64,000 bases of DNA from Rhizobium terricola (GCF_012927355.1 NZ_JABBGK010000006.1:62001-126000); one strand, 5' to 3'. Shown: positions 18,480 through 27,631, counted from the stretch's first letter. Notes: a model not told the origin generated them from the letters alone. Made by a program: numbers and translations.

Positions 18480-20296
18480 AGACGGTGAGACTGACCGCCG
18501 CACAGGCGATGGTGCGCTACCTCGCCAACCAGCTCAACGAGCATGGCGAACCCTATATCGCCGGCGTCTGGGCGATCTTCGGTCACGGCAACGTGGCCGG
18601 CATCGGCGAGGCACTGCACGGCATCCGCGACCGGCTGCCGACGCTGCGCGGCCAGAACGAACAGTCCATGGCCCATGCGGCGATCTCCTATACGAAGCAG
18701 TTGCGCCGCCGGCGTGCGATGGCGGTGACGTCGTCGATCGGACCGGGTGCGGCCAACATGGTCACGGCGGCGGCGCTCGCCCATGTCAACCGGTTGCCGG
18801 TGCTCTTTATTCCGGGCGACGTCTTTGCCAATCGCGGGCCCGATCCCGTCCTGCAGCAGCTCGAGGACTTCGGCGACGGTACGATGACGGTCAATGACTG
18901 CTTCAAGCCGGTCAGCCGCTATTTCGACCGCATCATGCGGCCGGAACATCTTCTGACGGCACTGCCGCGGGCGATGCGCGTCATGACCGACCCTGCAGAT
19001 TGCGGTCCGGTCACGCTCGCCTTCTGCCAGGATACCCAGGCCGAGGCCTACGACTATCCGGAGAGCTTCTTCCAGCCCAAGGTCTGGCGCCAGCGCCGCC
19101 CCGAGCCGGACTTTCATGAGCTCGCTGCCGCCGTCGAGGCGCTGAAGTCGGCGAAGAACCCGGTGATCGTGGCCGGCGGCGGCATCCACTTCGCCGGCGC
19201 GACCGAGACGCTGAAGGCATTCGTCGAGAAGCATCGCATTCCAGTCGTCGAGACGCAGGCCGGCAAGTCGGTGCTCGCCTGGGATCACCCGCTGAACTTC
19301 GGGGCGGTCGGCGTGACCGGTACGGAATGCGCCAACATCGTCTCAGAAAAGGCCGACCTCGTCTTCGGTGTCGGCACCCGCTTCCAAGATTTTACCACCG
19401 GCTCGTGGGCGCTGTTCAAGAACCCGAACCGCCGTATCCTGGCGCTCAACGTGCAGGCCTATGACAGCGCCAAGCATGATGCCATCCCGTTGACCTCGGA
19501 TGCGAAGATCGGCCTCGAACGGTTGTCGGCCGCGCTCGGTGATCATGTCTTCTCCGCCCCGGATGCCGGCCTCAAGGACGCGTGGTTCGCCAAGGCAGAT
19601 GCCGTGACCGCGCCGCCGAAAGACGGCAATGCGCTGCCGACCGACATGCAGGTGATCGGCGCCGTGCAGCGCCAGTCGCGCGACAACACCGTCGTCATGT
19701 GCGCTGCCGGCACCATGCCGGGCGAGCTGCACCAGCTTTGGAAGGCCAAGCTGCCGCTCTCCTATCACATGGAATACGGCTTCTCCTGCATGGGCTACGA
19801 GGTTGCGGGCGGGCTCGGGATCAAGCTTGCGGAGCCTGATCGCGACGTCATCGTGATGGTCGGCGACGGCTCCTACATGATGATGAATTCGGAGCTTGCG
19901 ACCTCCGTCGCCATGGGCGTCAAGATCACGCTCGTGATCACCGACAACCGTGGCTACGGCTGCATCAACCGGTTGCAGATGGGCACCGGCGGGGCCGAGT
20001 TCAACAACCTCTACGCCCACACCAACGTCAACCCGATCGCCATCGACTTTGCGGCCCATGCCGCCTCCATGGGAGCGAGCGCCCGCAAGGTTTCGTCGAT
20101 CGCGGAGCTGGAAGAGGCGCTCGCGGCCGCGCGCGAGGCGACCGTCACCACGGTCATCGTCATCGATACCGATCCCTATCCGACGCCGGATGCCGGCGGA
20201 TATTTCTGGGACGTCGCCGTTCCGGAAGTCTCGCCCCGTGCGGAAGTCAATGAAGCCCGTGTCCGCTACGAGGCGGCCCTCAAGGAAAGACTCTAA
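18476..20296 (+). CDS. iolD: 3D-(3,5/4)-trihydroxycyclohexane-1,2-dione acylhydrolase
   Basis: The 606-residue ThDP-dependent enzyme opens the inositol-derived ring to 5-deoxy-glucuronate. The N-terminal pyrimidine-binding domain has the conserved Glu in [12 protein letters not shown], and the C-terminal ThDP motif is [15 protein letters not shown] through [14 protein letters not shown]. The start [13 protein letters not shown] overlaps the iolC stop (ATGA). Length matches IolD from other bacteria. It lies between iolC and iolE in the usual rhizobial order. Confidence 0.93.
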   Translation: MKTVRLTAAQAMVRYLANQLNEHGEPYIAGVWAIFGHGNVAGIGEALHGIRDRLPTLRGQNEQSMAHAAISYTKQLRRRRAMAVTSSIGPGAANMVTAAALAHVNRLPVLFIPGDVFANRGPDPVLQQLEDFGDGTMTVNDCFKPVSRYFDRIMRPEHLLTALPRAMRVMTDPADCGPVTLAFCQDTQAEAYDYPESFFQPKVWRQRRPEPDFHELAAAVEALKSAKNPVIVAGGGIHFAGATETLKAFVEKHRIPVVETQAGKSVLAWDHPLNFGAVGVTGTECANIVSEKADLVFGVGTRFQDFTTGSWALFKNPNRRILALNVQAYDSAKHDAIPLTSDAKIGLERLSAALGDHVFSAPDAGLKDAWFAKADAVTAPPKDGNALPTDMQVIGAVQRQSRDNTVVMCAAGTMPGELHQLWKAKLPLSYHMEYGFSCMGYEVAGGLGIKLAEPDRDVIVMVGDGSYMMMNSELATSVAMGVKITLVITDNRGYGCINRLQMGTGGAEFNNLYAHTNVNPIAIDFAAHAASMGASARKVSSIAELEEALAAAREATVTTVIVIDTDPYPTPDAGGYFWDVAVPEVSPRAEVNEARVRYEAALKERL

Positions 20297-20298
20297 GC

Positions 20299-21204
20299 AT
20301 GATCTCCTACGGTACCAACCCGATTGCCTGGTCGAACGACGACGATCGCTCGCTGGGCGCGCATATCAGCCTCGACCAGTGCCTCGACGAGACGGCGAAG
20401 ATCGGTTTCGACGGCATCGAGAAGGGACATAAGTTCCCCGAGGATCCGGCGGGCCTGAAGGCCGTCCTCGAACCCCGTGGCCTGCGCTACGTTTCCGGCT
20501 GGCATTCGCTCAACCTGCTCACCCAGTCGATCGAGGACGAGAAGAAGGCGATGCAGCCGGCGCTCGATTTGCTGAAGGCCATGGGGTCGAAGGTCATCAT
20601 CGTTTGCGAGACGTCGAATGCCATCCACGGCAATGACGCGGTTGCGGTCAACGACCGTCCGAAGCTCTCCGAGGGCGACTGGGCGAAGTTCGGCGCCGGT
20701 GTCGAGGCGCTTGCCGCATATGCGGCGGCGCAGGGTATCGCGCTCGTCTATCACCATCACATGGGCACGATCGTCGAGAGCGAAGACGAGATCGACAAGC
20801 TGATGGCCAACACGGGACCCCATGCCAAGCTGCTGCTGGACACCGGTCATTGCCTGTTCGGCGGCGGCAATCCGGAGCGCGTGGCGAAGAACTACATGCG
20901 CCGGGTCGGCCATATCCATGCGAAGAATGTCCGGCCGGTCATTGCCCGGCAGGTCCGCGACGAGAACCTGTCCTTCCTTGAAGGCGTGCGCCGCGGTGTC
21001 TTCACCGTGCCGGGCGACGCCGAGGGCGGCGTCGACTTCCCGCCGGTCTTGCGGATCGCGGCAGAGCATGGTTACCAGGGTTGGCTGGTCATCGAGGCAG
21101 AGCAGGACCCGGATGTCCGCAATCCCTTCGAGTATCAGAGCCTTGGTTTGAAATCGCTGAAGGCCATGGCCAAGGAGGCCGGGCTGGACAAGGAGACAGC
21201 GTGA
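20299..21204 (+). CDS. iolE: Inosose dehydratase
   Basis: The 301-residue TIM-barrel metalloenzyme dehydrates scyllo-inosose to the trihydroxycyclohexanedione used by IolD. It begins [16 protein letters not shown], the usual IolE start, and carries [29 protein letters not shown] and LVIEAEQDP, which provide the His/Asp/Glu metal ligands. It starts two bases after the iolD stop. The GTG of the next small gene overlaps its stop. Confidence 0.93.
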   Translation: MISYGTNPIAWSNDDDRSLGAHISLDQCLDETAKIGFDGIEKGHKFPEDPAGLKAVLEPRGLRYVSGWHSLNLLTQSIEDEKKAMQPALDLLKAMGSKVIIVCETSNAIHGNDAVAVNDRPKLSEGDWAKFGAGVEALAAYAAAQGIALVYHHHMGTIVESEDEIDKLMANTGPHAKLLLDTGHCLFGGGNPERVAKNYMRRVGHIHAKNVRPVIARQVRDENLSFLEGVRRGVFTVPGDAEGGVDFPPVLRIAAEHGYQGWLVIEAEQDPDVRNPFEYQSLGLKSLKAMAKEAGLDKETA

Positions 21205-21443
21205 AATTTCTCGATCCGCAGCACCCGTTCTTCAAGCCGCTCTGGCGCCGCATCCTGACCGTCGTCGCACCGACGGCCTGGGCTCTCGTCGAGCTTTCGA
21301 ACGGTGAAGCGGGCTGGGCCGTCGTCTTCTTCGGAGCGGCGGCCTATGCGGGATACGAGCTGTTTCTGGCGCCGAAGCCGGCGCCGGATGCGAGGCCGTC
21401 GACAGACGAGGCCGCGAGAGACGACAAGGGAGACGAGGGATGA
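21201..21443 (+). CDS. Small membrane protein inside the iol operon (DUF3329-like)
   Basis: This 80-residue protein starts at a GTG that overlaps the iolE stop (GTGA), and its TGA overlaps the iolB ATG (ATGA), so it is coupled on both sides and very likely real. It begins [17 protein letters not shown], then has two hydrophobic stretches ([15 protein letters not shown] and [20 protein letters not shown]), and ends in a charged tail rich in Asp, Glu and Pro. The pattern resembles DUF3329, known from the N-terminus of PhoR and as stand-alone small proteins; I am not certain of that match. Function is unknown; an inner-membrane location is predicted. Confidence 0.7.
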   Translation: MKFLDPQHPFFKPLWRRILTVVAPTAWALVELSNGEAGWAVVFFGAAAYAGYELFLAPKPAPDARPSTDEAARDDKGDEG

Positions 21444-22249
21444 GCGATCTGCTGCGCAAGCCGAAGGGAGCCTCCGGCAAGGTGCACGACATCACGCCGG
21501 CGGATGCCGGATGGGGCTATGTCGGCTTCGGCCTCTACCGGCTGAAGGCCGGCGAGAGCGTGGCGGAACCGACCGGCGAGACCGAGGTCATCCTGGTGCT
21601 CGTCGAGGGCAAGGCGAAGGTTTCCGGCGGGGGCAAGGATTTCGGCGAGATCGGCGACCGGATGAATGTTTTCGAGCGCAAGGCGCCCCATTGCGTCTAT
21701 GTGCCGGCCGGTTCCGACTGGTCGGCCACCGCGACGACCGACTGCACGCTCGCCCTTTGCACGGCACCCGCCGAGCCGGGGCGCGAGGCCCAAGTCATCG
21801 GCCCCGCCGGGATTTCGCTGGTCGAGCGCGGCAAGGGTGCCAACACCCGCTACATTTATCCGATCGCCATGGAAGATCGCGACGTTGCCGACGCGCTCCT
21901 GGTGACGGAGGTCTTCACGCCGTCGGGCAATTGGTCGTCCTATCCGCCGCACCGGCACGACGAGGACAATTTCCCGGAGATGACCTATCTCGAGGAGACC
22001 TATTATCACCGCCTCAATCCGGCGCAGGGGTTCGGTTTCCAGCGCGTCTTCACCGAGGACGGCTCGCTGGACGAGACGATGGCGGTGAGCAACGGCGATG
22101 TCGTCCTCGTGCCCAAGGGACACCATCCCTGCGGTTCGCCCTACGGCTACGAGATGTATTACCTCAACGTGATGGCCGGTCCATTGCGCAAGTGGCGGTT
22201 CCAGAACCATCCGGATCACGACTGGATCTTCCGGCGCGACAATCCGTAA
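21440..22249 (+). CDS. iolB: 5-deoxy-glucuronate isomerase
   Basis: The 269-residue bicupin protein isomerises 5-deoxy-glucuronate to 2-deoxy-5-keto-gluconate, the IolC substrate. Visible motifs include GWGYVGFGLYRLKAGES, SSYPPHRHDEDNFPEMTYLEE with the His/Glu metal site, YYHRLNPAQGFGFQRVFT and PKGHHPCGSPYGYEMYYLN. The start overlaps the preceding small gene by 4 bases. It is followed by a 42-bp gap and another dehydrogenase gene. Confidence 0.93.
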   Translation: MSDLLRKPKGASGKVHDITPADAGWGYVGFGLYRLKAGESVAEPTGETEVILVLVEGKAKVSGGGKDFGEIGDRMNVFERKAPHCVYVPAGSDWSATATTDCTLALCTAPAEPGREAQVIGPAGISLVERGKGANTRYIYPIAMEDRDVADALLVTEVFTPSGNWSSYPPHRHDEDNFPEMTYLEETYYHRLNPAQGFGFQRVFTEDGSLDETMAVSNGDVVLVPKGHHPCGSPYGYEMYYLNVMAGPLRKWRFQNHPDHDWIFRRDNP

Positions 22250-22291
22250 GCACCGCACGGCAACTCAATTTTCGACTTCTGGGAGGAAGAC

Positions 22292-23410
22292 ATGGCGGGT
22301 CTCGGCATCGGGCTCATCGGCACCGGCTACATGGGCAAATGCCACGCGCTGGCGTGGAACAACGTGGCGAGCATCTTCGGCGACGTCGAGCGGCCGCGCC
22401 TTGTCACACTCGCCGAGGTCAATGCCGACCTGGCGGCGAAAAAGGCGGGCGAGCTCGGCTTCGCCAAGTCGACCGGCAACTGGCGGGACCTGCTGTCCGA
22501 TCCGTCCATCGACGTGATCTCGGTCACCACGCCGAACGCCTTCCACGCAGAGATGGCGATCGAGGCACTCGAAGCCGGCAAGCATGTCTGGTGTGAAAAG
22601 CCGATGGCGCCGGCGCTCGCCGATGCGATCCGCATGCGGGACGCGGCCGCCCGCTCGGGCAAGGTCGCGGCCATGGGCTACAACTACATCCAGAACCCGA
22701 TGATCCGCCACATGCGCCGCCTCATTGACGAAGGTGCGATCGGTTCGGTCAATCACGTCCGTGTCGAGATGGACGAGGACTTCATGGCGGATTCGAGCCA
22801 GCCCTTTTACTGGAAGAGCGAGGCAACCTCCGGCTATGGCGCGCTCGACGATTTCGCAGTCCATCCGCTGTCGCTGCTCTTCGCGCTGTTAGGCCACGTC
22901 GATGCCGTCGTGACCGACATGGTCAAGCCGTACGAGACCCGGCCGCTTGCCGCCGGCGGAAGCCGGGCCGTCGAGAACCACGACATTGCCAGCGTGCTGC
23001 TGCGGCTCAAGGGTGGCGTCTCGGCAGCCCTGATGGCGAACCGTTCGGCCTGGGGGCGCAAGGGGCGCATCGCCGTGCAGATCTTCGGATCGGCCGGTTC
23101 GATCCTCTTTGACCAGGAGCGGATGAATGAGTTCCAGCTCTACCAGGCCTCCGGCCGTCCGGAAGAGCAGGGGTTCCGCACGATCCTCGCCGCCCCCCAC
23201 CACAAGCCCTATGACCGCTTCATCCCCGCGCCGGGCCATGGTCTCGGTTTCAACGACCTCAAGGTCATCGAATGCCGCGAACTGGTTGCCGCGATATCGG
23301 GCGAGAAGGCTCATCTCATCGGCTTCGATGACGGGTTGCGCATCGAGCGGAGCGTCCACGCCATGGCGCAGTCCTTTGCCGAGAAGCGCTGGGTGACCAT
23401 CGAGGACTGA
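22292..23410 (+). CDS. Gfo/Idh/MocA dehydrogenase, probably for an inositol isomer
   Basis: The 372-residue protein has the Rossmann motif GIGLIGTGYMGKCHALAW, the CEKPMAPAL motif and YNYIQNPMIRHMRRLID. A good GGGAGGAAG lies before the ATG at 22292. Position directly behind iolB suggests a second inositol-type dehydrogenase (scyllo-inositol or another isomer, like the IolY/IolU group), but the substrate is not shown by sequence. It differs clearly from idhA and thuB in this window, so three members of the family occur within 10 kb. Confidence 0.85.
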   Translation: MAGLGIGLIGTGYMGKCHALAWNNVASIFGDVERPRLVTLAEVNADLAAKKAGELGFAKSTGNWRDLLSDPSIDVISVTTPNAFHAEMAIEALEAGKHVWCEKPMAPALADAIRMRDAAARSGKVAAMGYNYIQNPMIRHMRRLIDEGAIGSVNHVRVEMDEDFMADSSQPFYWKSEATSGYGALDDFAVHPLSLLFALLGHVDAVVTDMVKPYETRPLAAGGSRAVENHDIASVLLRLKGGVSAALMANRSAWGRKGRIAVQIFGSAGSILFDQERMNEFQLYQASGRPEEQGFRTILAAPHHKPYDRFIPAPGHGLGFNDLKVIECRELVAAISGEKAHLIGFDDGLRIERSVHAMAQSFAEKRWVTIED

Positions 23411-23522
23411 TCGAGCCGCCCGGGCATCCTGCTGATCCGTTGCAGACCCGCGCCCGTAGAGGATCGGAGAGGCGCCCGCGAAAGCTTTGCGGGGCCCTTC
23501 GTCGAGGGTGAAGGGGTCGGTC

Positions 23523-24236
23523 ATGGAAAACAGGGCGTTGCCGTCGCTCGGGGGCGATTATCGCGCATTGGTGCTGGGAGCATCGGGAGGGATCGGGTCA
23601 GCGTATCTTTCTGCTTTCCGCAAGGATCCCGCCTGCACTGTCGCCGTCGGCCTGTCGCGCCGCGACGACGGTTTCGATGTGACCGATGAGGCTTCCGTCT
23701 CGGCTGCGGCCGAGCGGCTCCGGGAGGAGGGCGCCGCATTCGACGTCATCATATGCGCGACCGGGGCCCTGACAATCGACGGCGTCGGCCCTGAGAAGAC
23801 GATCCGTACCATCGCGCCGGATGCCATGGCGGCGCAGTTCGCCCTCAATGCGATCGGCCCAGCCCTCGTGCTCAAGCACTTCTCCGCTCTGCTTTCCCAC
23901 GACCGGCGCAGCCTGATGGCTTTCCTTTCGGCGCGGGTCGGCTCGATCGGCGACAACCGGCTTGGTGGCTGGATCTCCTATCGTGCCTCCAAGGCTGCAC
24001 TGAACCAGATCGTGCACACCGCCGCGATCGAGATCGCCCGGACGCGGCCGCTCACCGTCGTTGCAGCCCTGCACCCCGGAACCGTTGCGACCTCGCTTTC
24101 CGACCGCTTCTCCGCCGGTCATGAGAGGTTCAGTCCCGACGACAGCGTCAGCCGCATGCTGGCCGTGCTCGACGGGCTCGATCCGTCGGCAAGCGGTTCA
24201 TTCCACGCTTATGACGGGCAGTCGATCCCGTGGTGA
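23523..24236 (+). CDS. Short-chain dehydrogenase/reductase (C-factor-like)
   Basis: The 237-residue SDR has the cofactor motif ALVLGASGGIGSAYL near residue 15 and the catalytic SYRASKAALNQ (Tyr-x-x-x-Lys), with a preceding Ser in LMAFLSARVGSIG. The start MENRALPSLGGDYRA follows GAAGGGG. The C-terminus resembles C-factor-like SDRs (LHPGTVATSLSDRF, SFHAYDGQSIPW). The substrate is unknown; it lies 112 bp behind the inositol dehydrogenase gene and 70 bp before a DUF3833 gene and may not belong to the iol pathway. Confidence 0.85.
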   Translation: MENRALPSLGGDYRALVLGASGGIGSAYLSAFRKDPACTVAVGLSRRDDGFDVTDEASVSAAAERLREEGAAFDVIICATGALTIDGVGPEKTIRTIAPDAMAAQFALNAIGPALVLKHFSALLSHDRRSLMAFLSARVGSIGDNRLGGWISYRASKAALNQIVHTAAIEIARTRPLTVVAALHPGTVATSLSDRFSAGHERFSPDDSVSRMLAVLDGLDPSASGSFHAYDGQSIPW

Positions 24237-24306
24237 AGCCGGTCGGCAGATCCATTTGCCGTCACCGACCGTAGAAGGGCGAGAACCTCATACAGGAGCC
24301 CTTCCG

Positions 24307-24846
24307 ATGTCCAAGACCAGGTCCATGTTCCTCGCGCTTCTTCTCCCCTTCTTCATGCCCGCTTCTGCCGTCTCCGCGGCCGAGGCGTTTACGCTCGAAG
24401 GCTTCTTCGCCGGAAAGAGCAAGGCGACAGGTTCGTTCAGCGCCATCAACGGGGTGAAACGCCAGTTCACCGTCGATCTGACCGGCAAGTGGGACGGCAG
24501 GACGCTGACGCTGCGAGAGGATTTCGTATTCAGTGACGGCACGCGTGACCGGAAGACCTGGCGCTTCGTGAAGACCGGGCCGTTAAGCTATTCCGGTACC
24601 CGTGAGGATGTGATCGGCGAGACGCGGGTGACCATCCGGGGCAATGTCGCGCGGTTCAACTATCTGGTCTATCTCGATTCCGCCAGGCAGGCGAACAAGG
24701 TCCGTTTCTACGACAAGATGGTGCTGCGCGCCGATGGCACCGTTCTCAACACGGCGCTGGTGACGAAGTTCGGCTTGCCGGTCGCCAAGACCGTGGTCGA
24801 GTTCGAAAGGCCGGGTCGCCCGGCGGGCCACGCTTCAAAGCGCTAG
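24307..24846 (+). CDS. DUF3833 family exported protein
   Basis: The 179-residue protein has an N-terminal signal sequence (LALLLPFFMPASAVSAAEA) and the DUF3833 pattern: FTLEGFFAGKSKATGSFS, RQFTVDLTGKWDGRTLTLRE, DFVFSDGTRDRKTWRF and a C-terminal LVTKFGLPVAKTVVEF. The family lacks a known function; members are periplasmic or lipoproteins, and this one has no lipobox Cys. The SDR gene and this gene are often neighbours in proteobacteria, as I recall. It ends 10 bp before the left direct repeat of the islet. Confidence 0.8.
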   Translation: MSKTRSMFLALLLPFFMPASAVSAAEAFTLEGFFAGKSKATGSFSAINGVKRQFTVDLTGKWDGRTLTLREDFVFSDGTRDRKTWRFVKTGPLSYSGTREDVIGETRVTIRGNVARFNYLVYLDSARQANKVRFYDKMVLRADGTVLNTALVTKFGLPVAKTVVEFERPGRPAGHASKR

Positions 24847-24856
24847 GCACGTGCGC

Positions 24857-24942
24857 AAAGAAAAGGCGGCGCCGAGGCGCCGCCAGGTGGTTTTCGCGGT
24901 GGGATGTATCGTCAGACCTTGCGTTTCTTCTGGCGATAGACG
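24857..24942. repeat. Left direct repeat of islet: copy of iatP 3' end and terminator
   Basis: These 86 bp match 27546-27631 at 83 positions. They include the iatP terminator stem (GGCGGCGCC, GA, complement at 24865-24884) and the last nine or so codons of iatP with the stop (minus strand, stop at 24912-24914). No other part of iatP is present here. The sequence past 24942 is unrelated to iatP, so the match ends abruptly. Confidence 0.9.
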
Positions 24943-25170
24943 CAGGCGCCTGATCGGCCGTATCCAACGATACATTACATTTGAAAATGCTAATTAAGTT
25001 GTCATCAATCTCCGCGATGTAAGCTCACTCCAATTGTCCGCGATCTGCGCCGGGTCCGGAAAAGCTGCGCTGTCCGTTCGTCCGCGGGCTGCAGCATTTG
25101 GGCGGACGTCGCGGGTGCGGTTTCTGAACTGTCGTCACACGTCGATCTAGGTGAAGAGTTTTGGAGAACG

Positions 25171-26382
25171 ATGCTGCAACAGATGCTCATGGCGGGGAAA
25201 CCGCAGGCGGAACGGCCGTCTGATCGGCCCCGGCCGGGCCTGTCCGAAAAACCCGTGCTGCGTGCGCAGACCATCGCGCCCGATCCCGTCGAAGCCGTGG
25301 CGCAACTGCGCAAGGCTCTCCTGCGGGAGGATACCGGCCTGGTTCTCCTGTTCTGTGCCCCGACCTATGATCTCAAATCCCTGGAGTCGGAGATTGTCTC
25401 CGCGTTCGGCCAGGTTCCGGTTGCCGGCTGCACGACGTCAGGCGAGCTCGGACCGCTCGGCTATCGTAGCGAAGGCGTAGCCGGCATCAGCTTTTCAAGC
25501 CGGCATTTCGATATCGCTGCGGGATGTCTCGACGATCTCGCCACCTTCGATATCGCGCGTGGCGAGACCTTCGCAAAGGTCTTGTGGTCGCAACTCCTCG
25601 GCAAATCGCCGCGCGCCGATGACAGCAATTCCTTCGGCGTGATGCTGATCGACGGGATGGCCATGCGCGAGGAACAGGTCGCACAGGCCCTGCAGCGTGG
25701 CCTTGGCGACGTTCCCTTGATCGGCGGATCGGCAGGTGACGACCTGCAGTTCGGCCGTGCCTTCATCCTCAGTGACGGGGTGTTCAGGTCTGACCGCGCC
25801 GCCTGTATTCTGGTCAGCACCGATCTGCCGTTCCGGGTCTTCAAGAACCAGCATTTCGAAGTGCTCGATGAGAGGCTGGTCGTGACCGGCGCTGACAGTA
25901 CAAGACGGCGTGTGAACGAAATCAACGGCCGTCCTGCGGCGCAGGAGTATGCCCGCGTCCTCGGCATTTCCGATCCACGCTTGACGCCGTCGGATTTTGC
26001 AGCCTGGCCCGTGGTCATCATGATCGAGGGCAGCAACTATGTGCGTTCCATCCAGAAGATCAACCCAGACGGTAGCCTTACCTTCTACTGTGCAATCGAG
26101 GAGGGCCTCGTTTTTCGTATCGGCAAGGGAACGGACCTCCTGCAAAGCCTCGAACGGGCCCTGCAGGCTGTCGAGTCGGTGATCGGCCGACCCCAGGCTC
26201 TGCTGACGTTCGACTGCATCCTGCGCAAGCTCGAAATCGCCCAGACGGGTCTTTTCGACGAGGTCGAGACGCTGCTGGCGCCGCGCGGCGCGGTCGGCTT
26301 CAACACCTATGGCGAACAATATCGCGGTGTGCACGTGAACCAGACATTCGTCGCCCTTGCGATCGGAGAGGAAACGTCGTGA
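25171..26382 (+). CDS. FIST-domain sensory protein (NosP-like candidate)
   Basis: The 403-residue soluble protein has a FIST N domain (about 45-240; VPVAGCTTSGELGPLGY, PLIGGSAGDDLQFG) and a FIST C domain (about 245-385; AWPVVIMIEGSNYVRSIQ, LTFDCILRKLEI, GAVGFNTYGEQYRGVHVNQT). FIST proteins bind small ligands; the NosP group binds haem and senses nitric oxide and is often encoded beside histidine kinases or diguanylate cyclases. Here the gene overlaps a GGDEF gene by 4 bases, which fits that pattern. Whether this member binds haem is not shown. The start follows GGAG at 25163-25166. Confidence 0.88.
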   Translation: MLQQMLMAGKPQAERPSDRPRPGLSEKPVLRAQTIAPDPVEAVAQLRKALLREDTGLVLLFCAPTYDLKSLESEIVSAFGQVPVAGCTTSGELGPLGYRSEGVAGISFSSRHFDIAAGCLDDLATFDIARGETFAKVLWSQLLGKSPRADDSNSFGVMLIDGMAMREEQVAQALQRGLGDVPLIGGSAGDDLQFGRAFILSDGVFRSDRAACILVSTDLPFRVFKNQHFEVLDERLVVTGADSTRRRVNEINGRPAAQEYARVLGISDPRLTPSDFAAWPVVIMIEGSNYVRSIQKINPDGSLTFYCAIEEGLVFRIGKGTDLLQSLERALQAVESVIGRPQALLTFDCILRKLEIAQTGLFDEVETLLAPRGAVGFNTYGEQYRGVHVNQTFVALAIGEETS

Positions 26383-27524
26383 CGCCACTTGTCGCCCGAA
26401 CCGACAATGCCGCGACCCTGGTCCCGGATCTGGAGGCCCTGAACGACGAAATCGTCCGGCTGAACAAGATGGTCAAGGTGCTGATGGACCGGGCGGAGCG
26501 CAGCGCTAACGCCCAAGGCAGCGATTTCAGCATCTTCCAGACGACGGTCACACTCGAGGAACTGGTCCGGCAGCGTACGGCCGAACTGGATGCGGCTCTG
26601 CGCCGAAACGAGGCGATGACTCGCGCGCTCGCCGATTCGGAAAGCCAGTTTCGCAGCCTCGTCAACCAGTCGCTCGTCGGCATCACGATCGTCGAGAATG
26701 GCGTGATCTCCTATGTCAACGATGCCTTTTGCCGGATTCTGGGCTATTCGAGCCGCGAGCTTCTTGGCTGCGATCCCTTGATCTTCGTATGCCCGGAGGA
26801 TCGGGAGAGCATGCAGGAAAGCATCCGCAAACGGATCAGCGGTGAAATTGAAAGCGAGCGCCATACCATGCGCGGGCGGCACAAGTCCGGGCATGAAGTG
26901 GATGTCGAAATCCATGGTAATGTCATGGACCTTAACGGAAAGAGGGCGCTTATCAGCCTGTTCGTTGACGTCACTGAGCGCATGAAGGTCGAGCGCGAAG
27001 TTCGGAAGTTGCAGGAGGAACTGCTTGAGCAGTCCCGTCGCGACAGCCTGACGGGACTTCACAATCGGCGCTATTTCGAGCAGTCGATCGCCGGCCTGCT
27101 GGCGGCACCGACTGGCGAAGTTCGGCCTTTTGCGCTGATCATCGCAGATGTGGATCACTTCAAGGGTGTCAACGATCGTCACGGGCATCTGGCCGGCGAT
27201 GCGGTGCTGGAGCAATTCGCCAGTGTCCTGAAACGGGCGCTGCGCCCGGACGACGTGATATGCCGCTTCGGTGGAGAGGAGTTCGTCATTCTTCTGCCAG
27301 GTGCTGATCGCGATGTCGGCATCTGCGTTGCCGAAGGGCTTCGGGCGCGGCTGCAGGCGACGCTCATAGCGGTGGATGGCGCACAGCTCACGATTACCGC
27401 ATCGTTCGGCGTCTGCGCTTTTTCGATGGACGGTGCCACCCGCGACGATCTTCTGAAGCGGGCCGACGCGGCGCTCTACCGGGCCAAGGCCGCCGGGCGC
27501 AATCGCGTCGAAGGGGATGCCTGA
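26379..27524 (+). CDS. PAS-GGDEF diguanylate cyclase
   Basis: The 381-residue protein makes cyclic di-GMP. It starts with GTG overlapping the FIST stop. Residues about 10-85 form a coiled coil (TLEELVRQRTAELDAAL), about 88-205 a PAS domain (SQFRSLVNQSLVGITIVENG, VDVTERMKVERE), and 215-378 the GGDEF domain. The active site GGEEF is at 298-302 and an inhibitory RxxD site (RPDD) at 289-292, so the enzyme should be active and feedback-inhibited. There is no membrane segment, so input must come from a soluble signal or from the FIST partner. The cellulose synthase at 46455-48716, with its PilZ domain, is a possible target. Confidence 0.92.
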   Translation: MTPLVARTDNAATLVPDLEALNDEIVRLNKMVKVLMDRAERSANAQGSDFSIFQTTVTLEELVRQRTAELDAALRRNEAMTRALADSESQFRSLVNQSLVGITIVENGVISYVNDAFCRILGYSSRELLGCDPLIFVCPEDRESMQESIRKRISGEIESERHTMRGRHKSGHEVDVEIHGNVMDLNGKRALISLFVDVTERMKVEREVRKLQEELLEQSRRDSLTGLHNRRYFEQSIAGLLAAPTGEVRPFALIIADVDHFKGVNDRHGHLAGDAVLEQFASVLKRALRPDDVICRFGGEEFVILLPGADRDVGICVAEGLRARLQATLIAVDGAQLTITASFGVCAFSMDGATRDDLLKRADAALYRAKAAGRNRVEGDA

Positions 27525-27545
27525 AGCTCCTGCCCGGTAAGGATA

Positions 27546-27631
27546 AAAGAAAAGGCGGCGCCGAGGCGCCGCCAGGTGGCTTTCGCGGTGGGAGTTATCG
27601 TCAGACCTTGCGTTTCTTCTGGCGATAGACG
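27546..27631. repeat. Right direct repeat of islet (authentic iatP 3' end with terminator)
   Basis: This copy contains the iatP stop at 27601-27603 and the terminator read on the minus strand: stem GGCGGCGCC with its complement at 27554-27573 followed by TTTTCTTT. It differs from the left copy at 3 of 86 positions. Confidence 0.9.

Larger units (their letters stand above)
24857..27631. mobile_element. Repeat-bounded two-gene islet (FIST and PAS-GGDEF)
   Basis: Direct repeats of 86 bp enclose 2,603 bp holding two overlapping signalling genes on the plus strand and a short AT-rich promoter region (about 24960-25015). The right repeat is the genuine 3' end of iatP, so iatP stays intact; the left repeat is an orphan copy. 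This is the pattern left by site-specific insertion at a gene 3' end, but there is no integrase, transposase or terminal inverted repeat. A duplication followed by deletion could give the same result. The gap 24943-25170 holds no other gene. Confidence 0.45.

Noticed and set aside
16467-18503. Minus-strand frame of about 678 codons under iolC
   Set aside because: It mirrors iolC exactly and has no family resemblance or ribosome site; iolC is unambiguous.
23411-24306. SDR and DUF3833 genes as part of the iol pathway
   Set aside because: Gaps of 112 and 70 bp and unrelated families give no evidence of a role in inositol catabolism.
24943-27545. Islet as a classical insertion sequence or prophage remnant
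   Set aside because: No transposase, integrase, terminal inverted repeats or phage genes are visible; only direct repeats are present.
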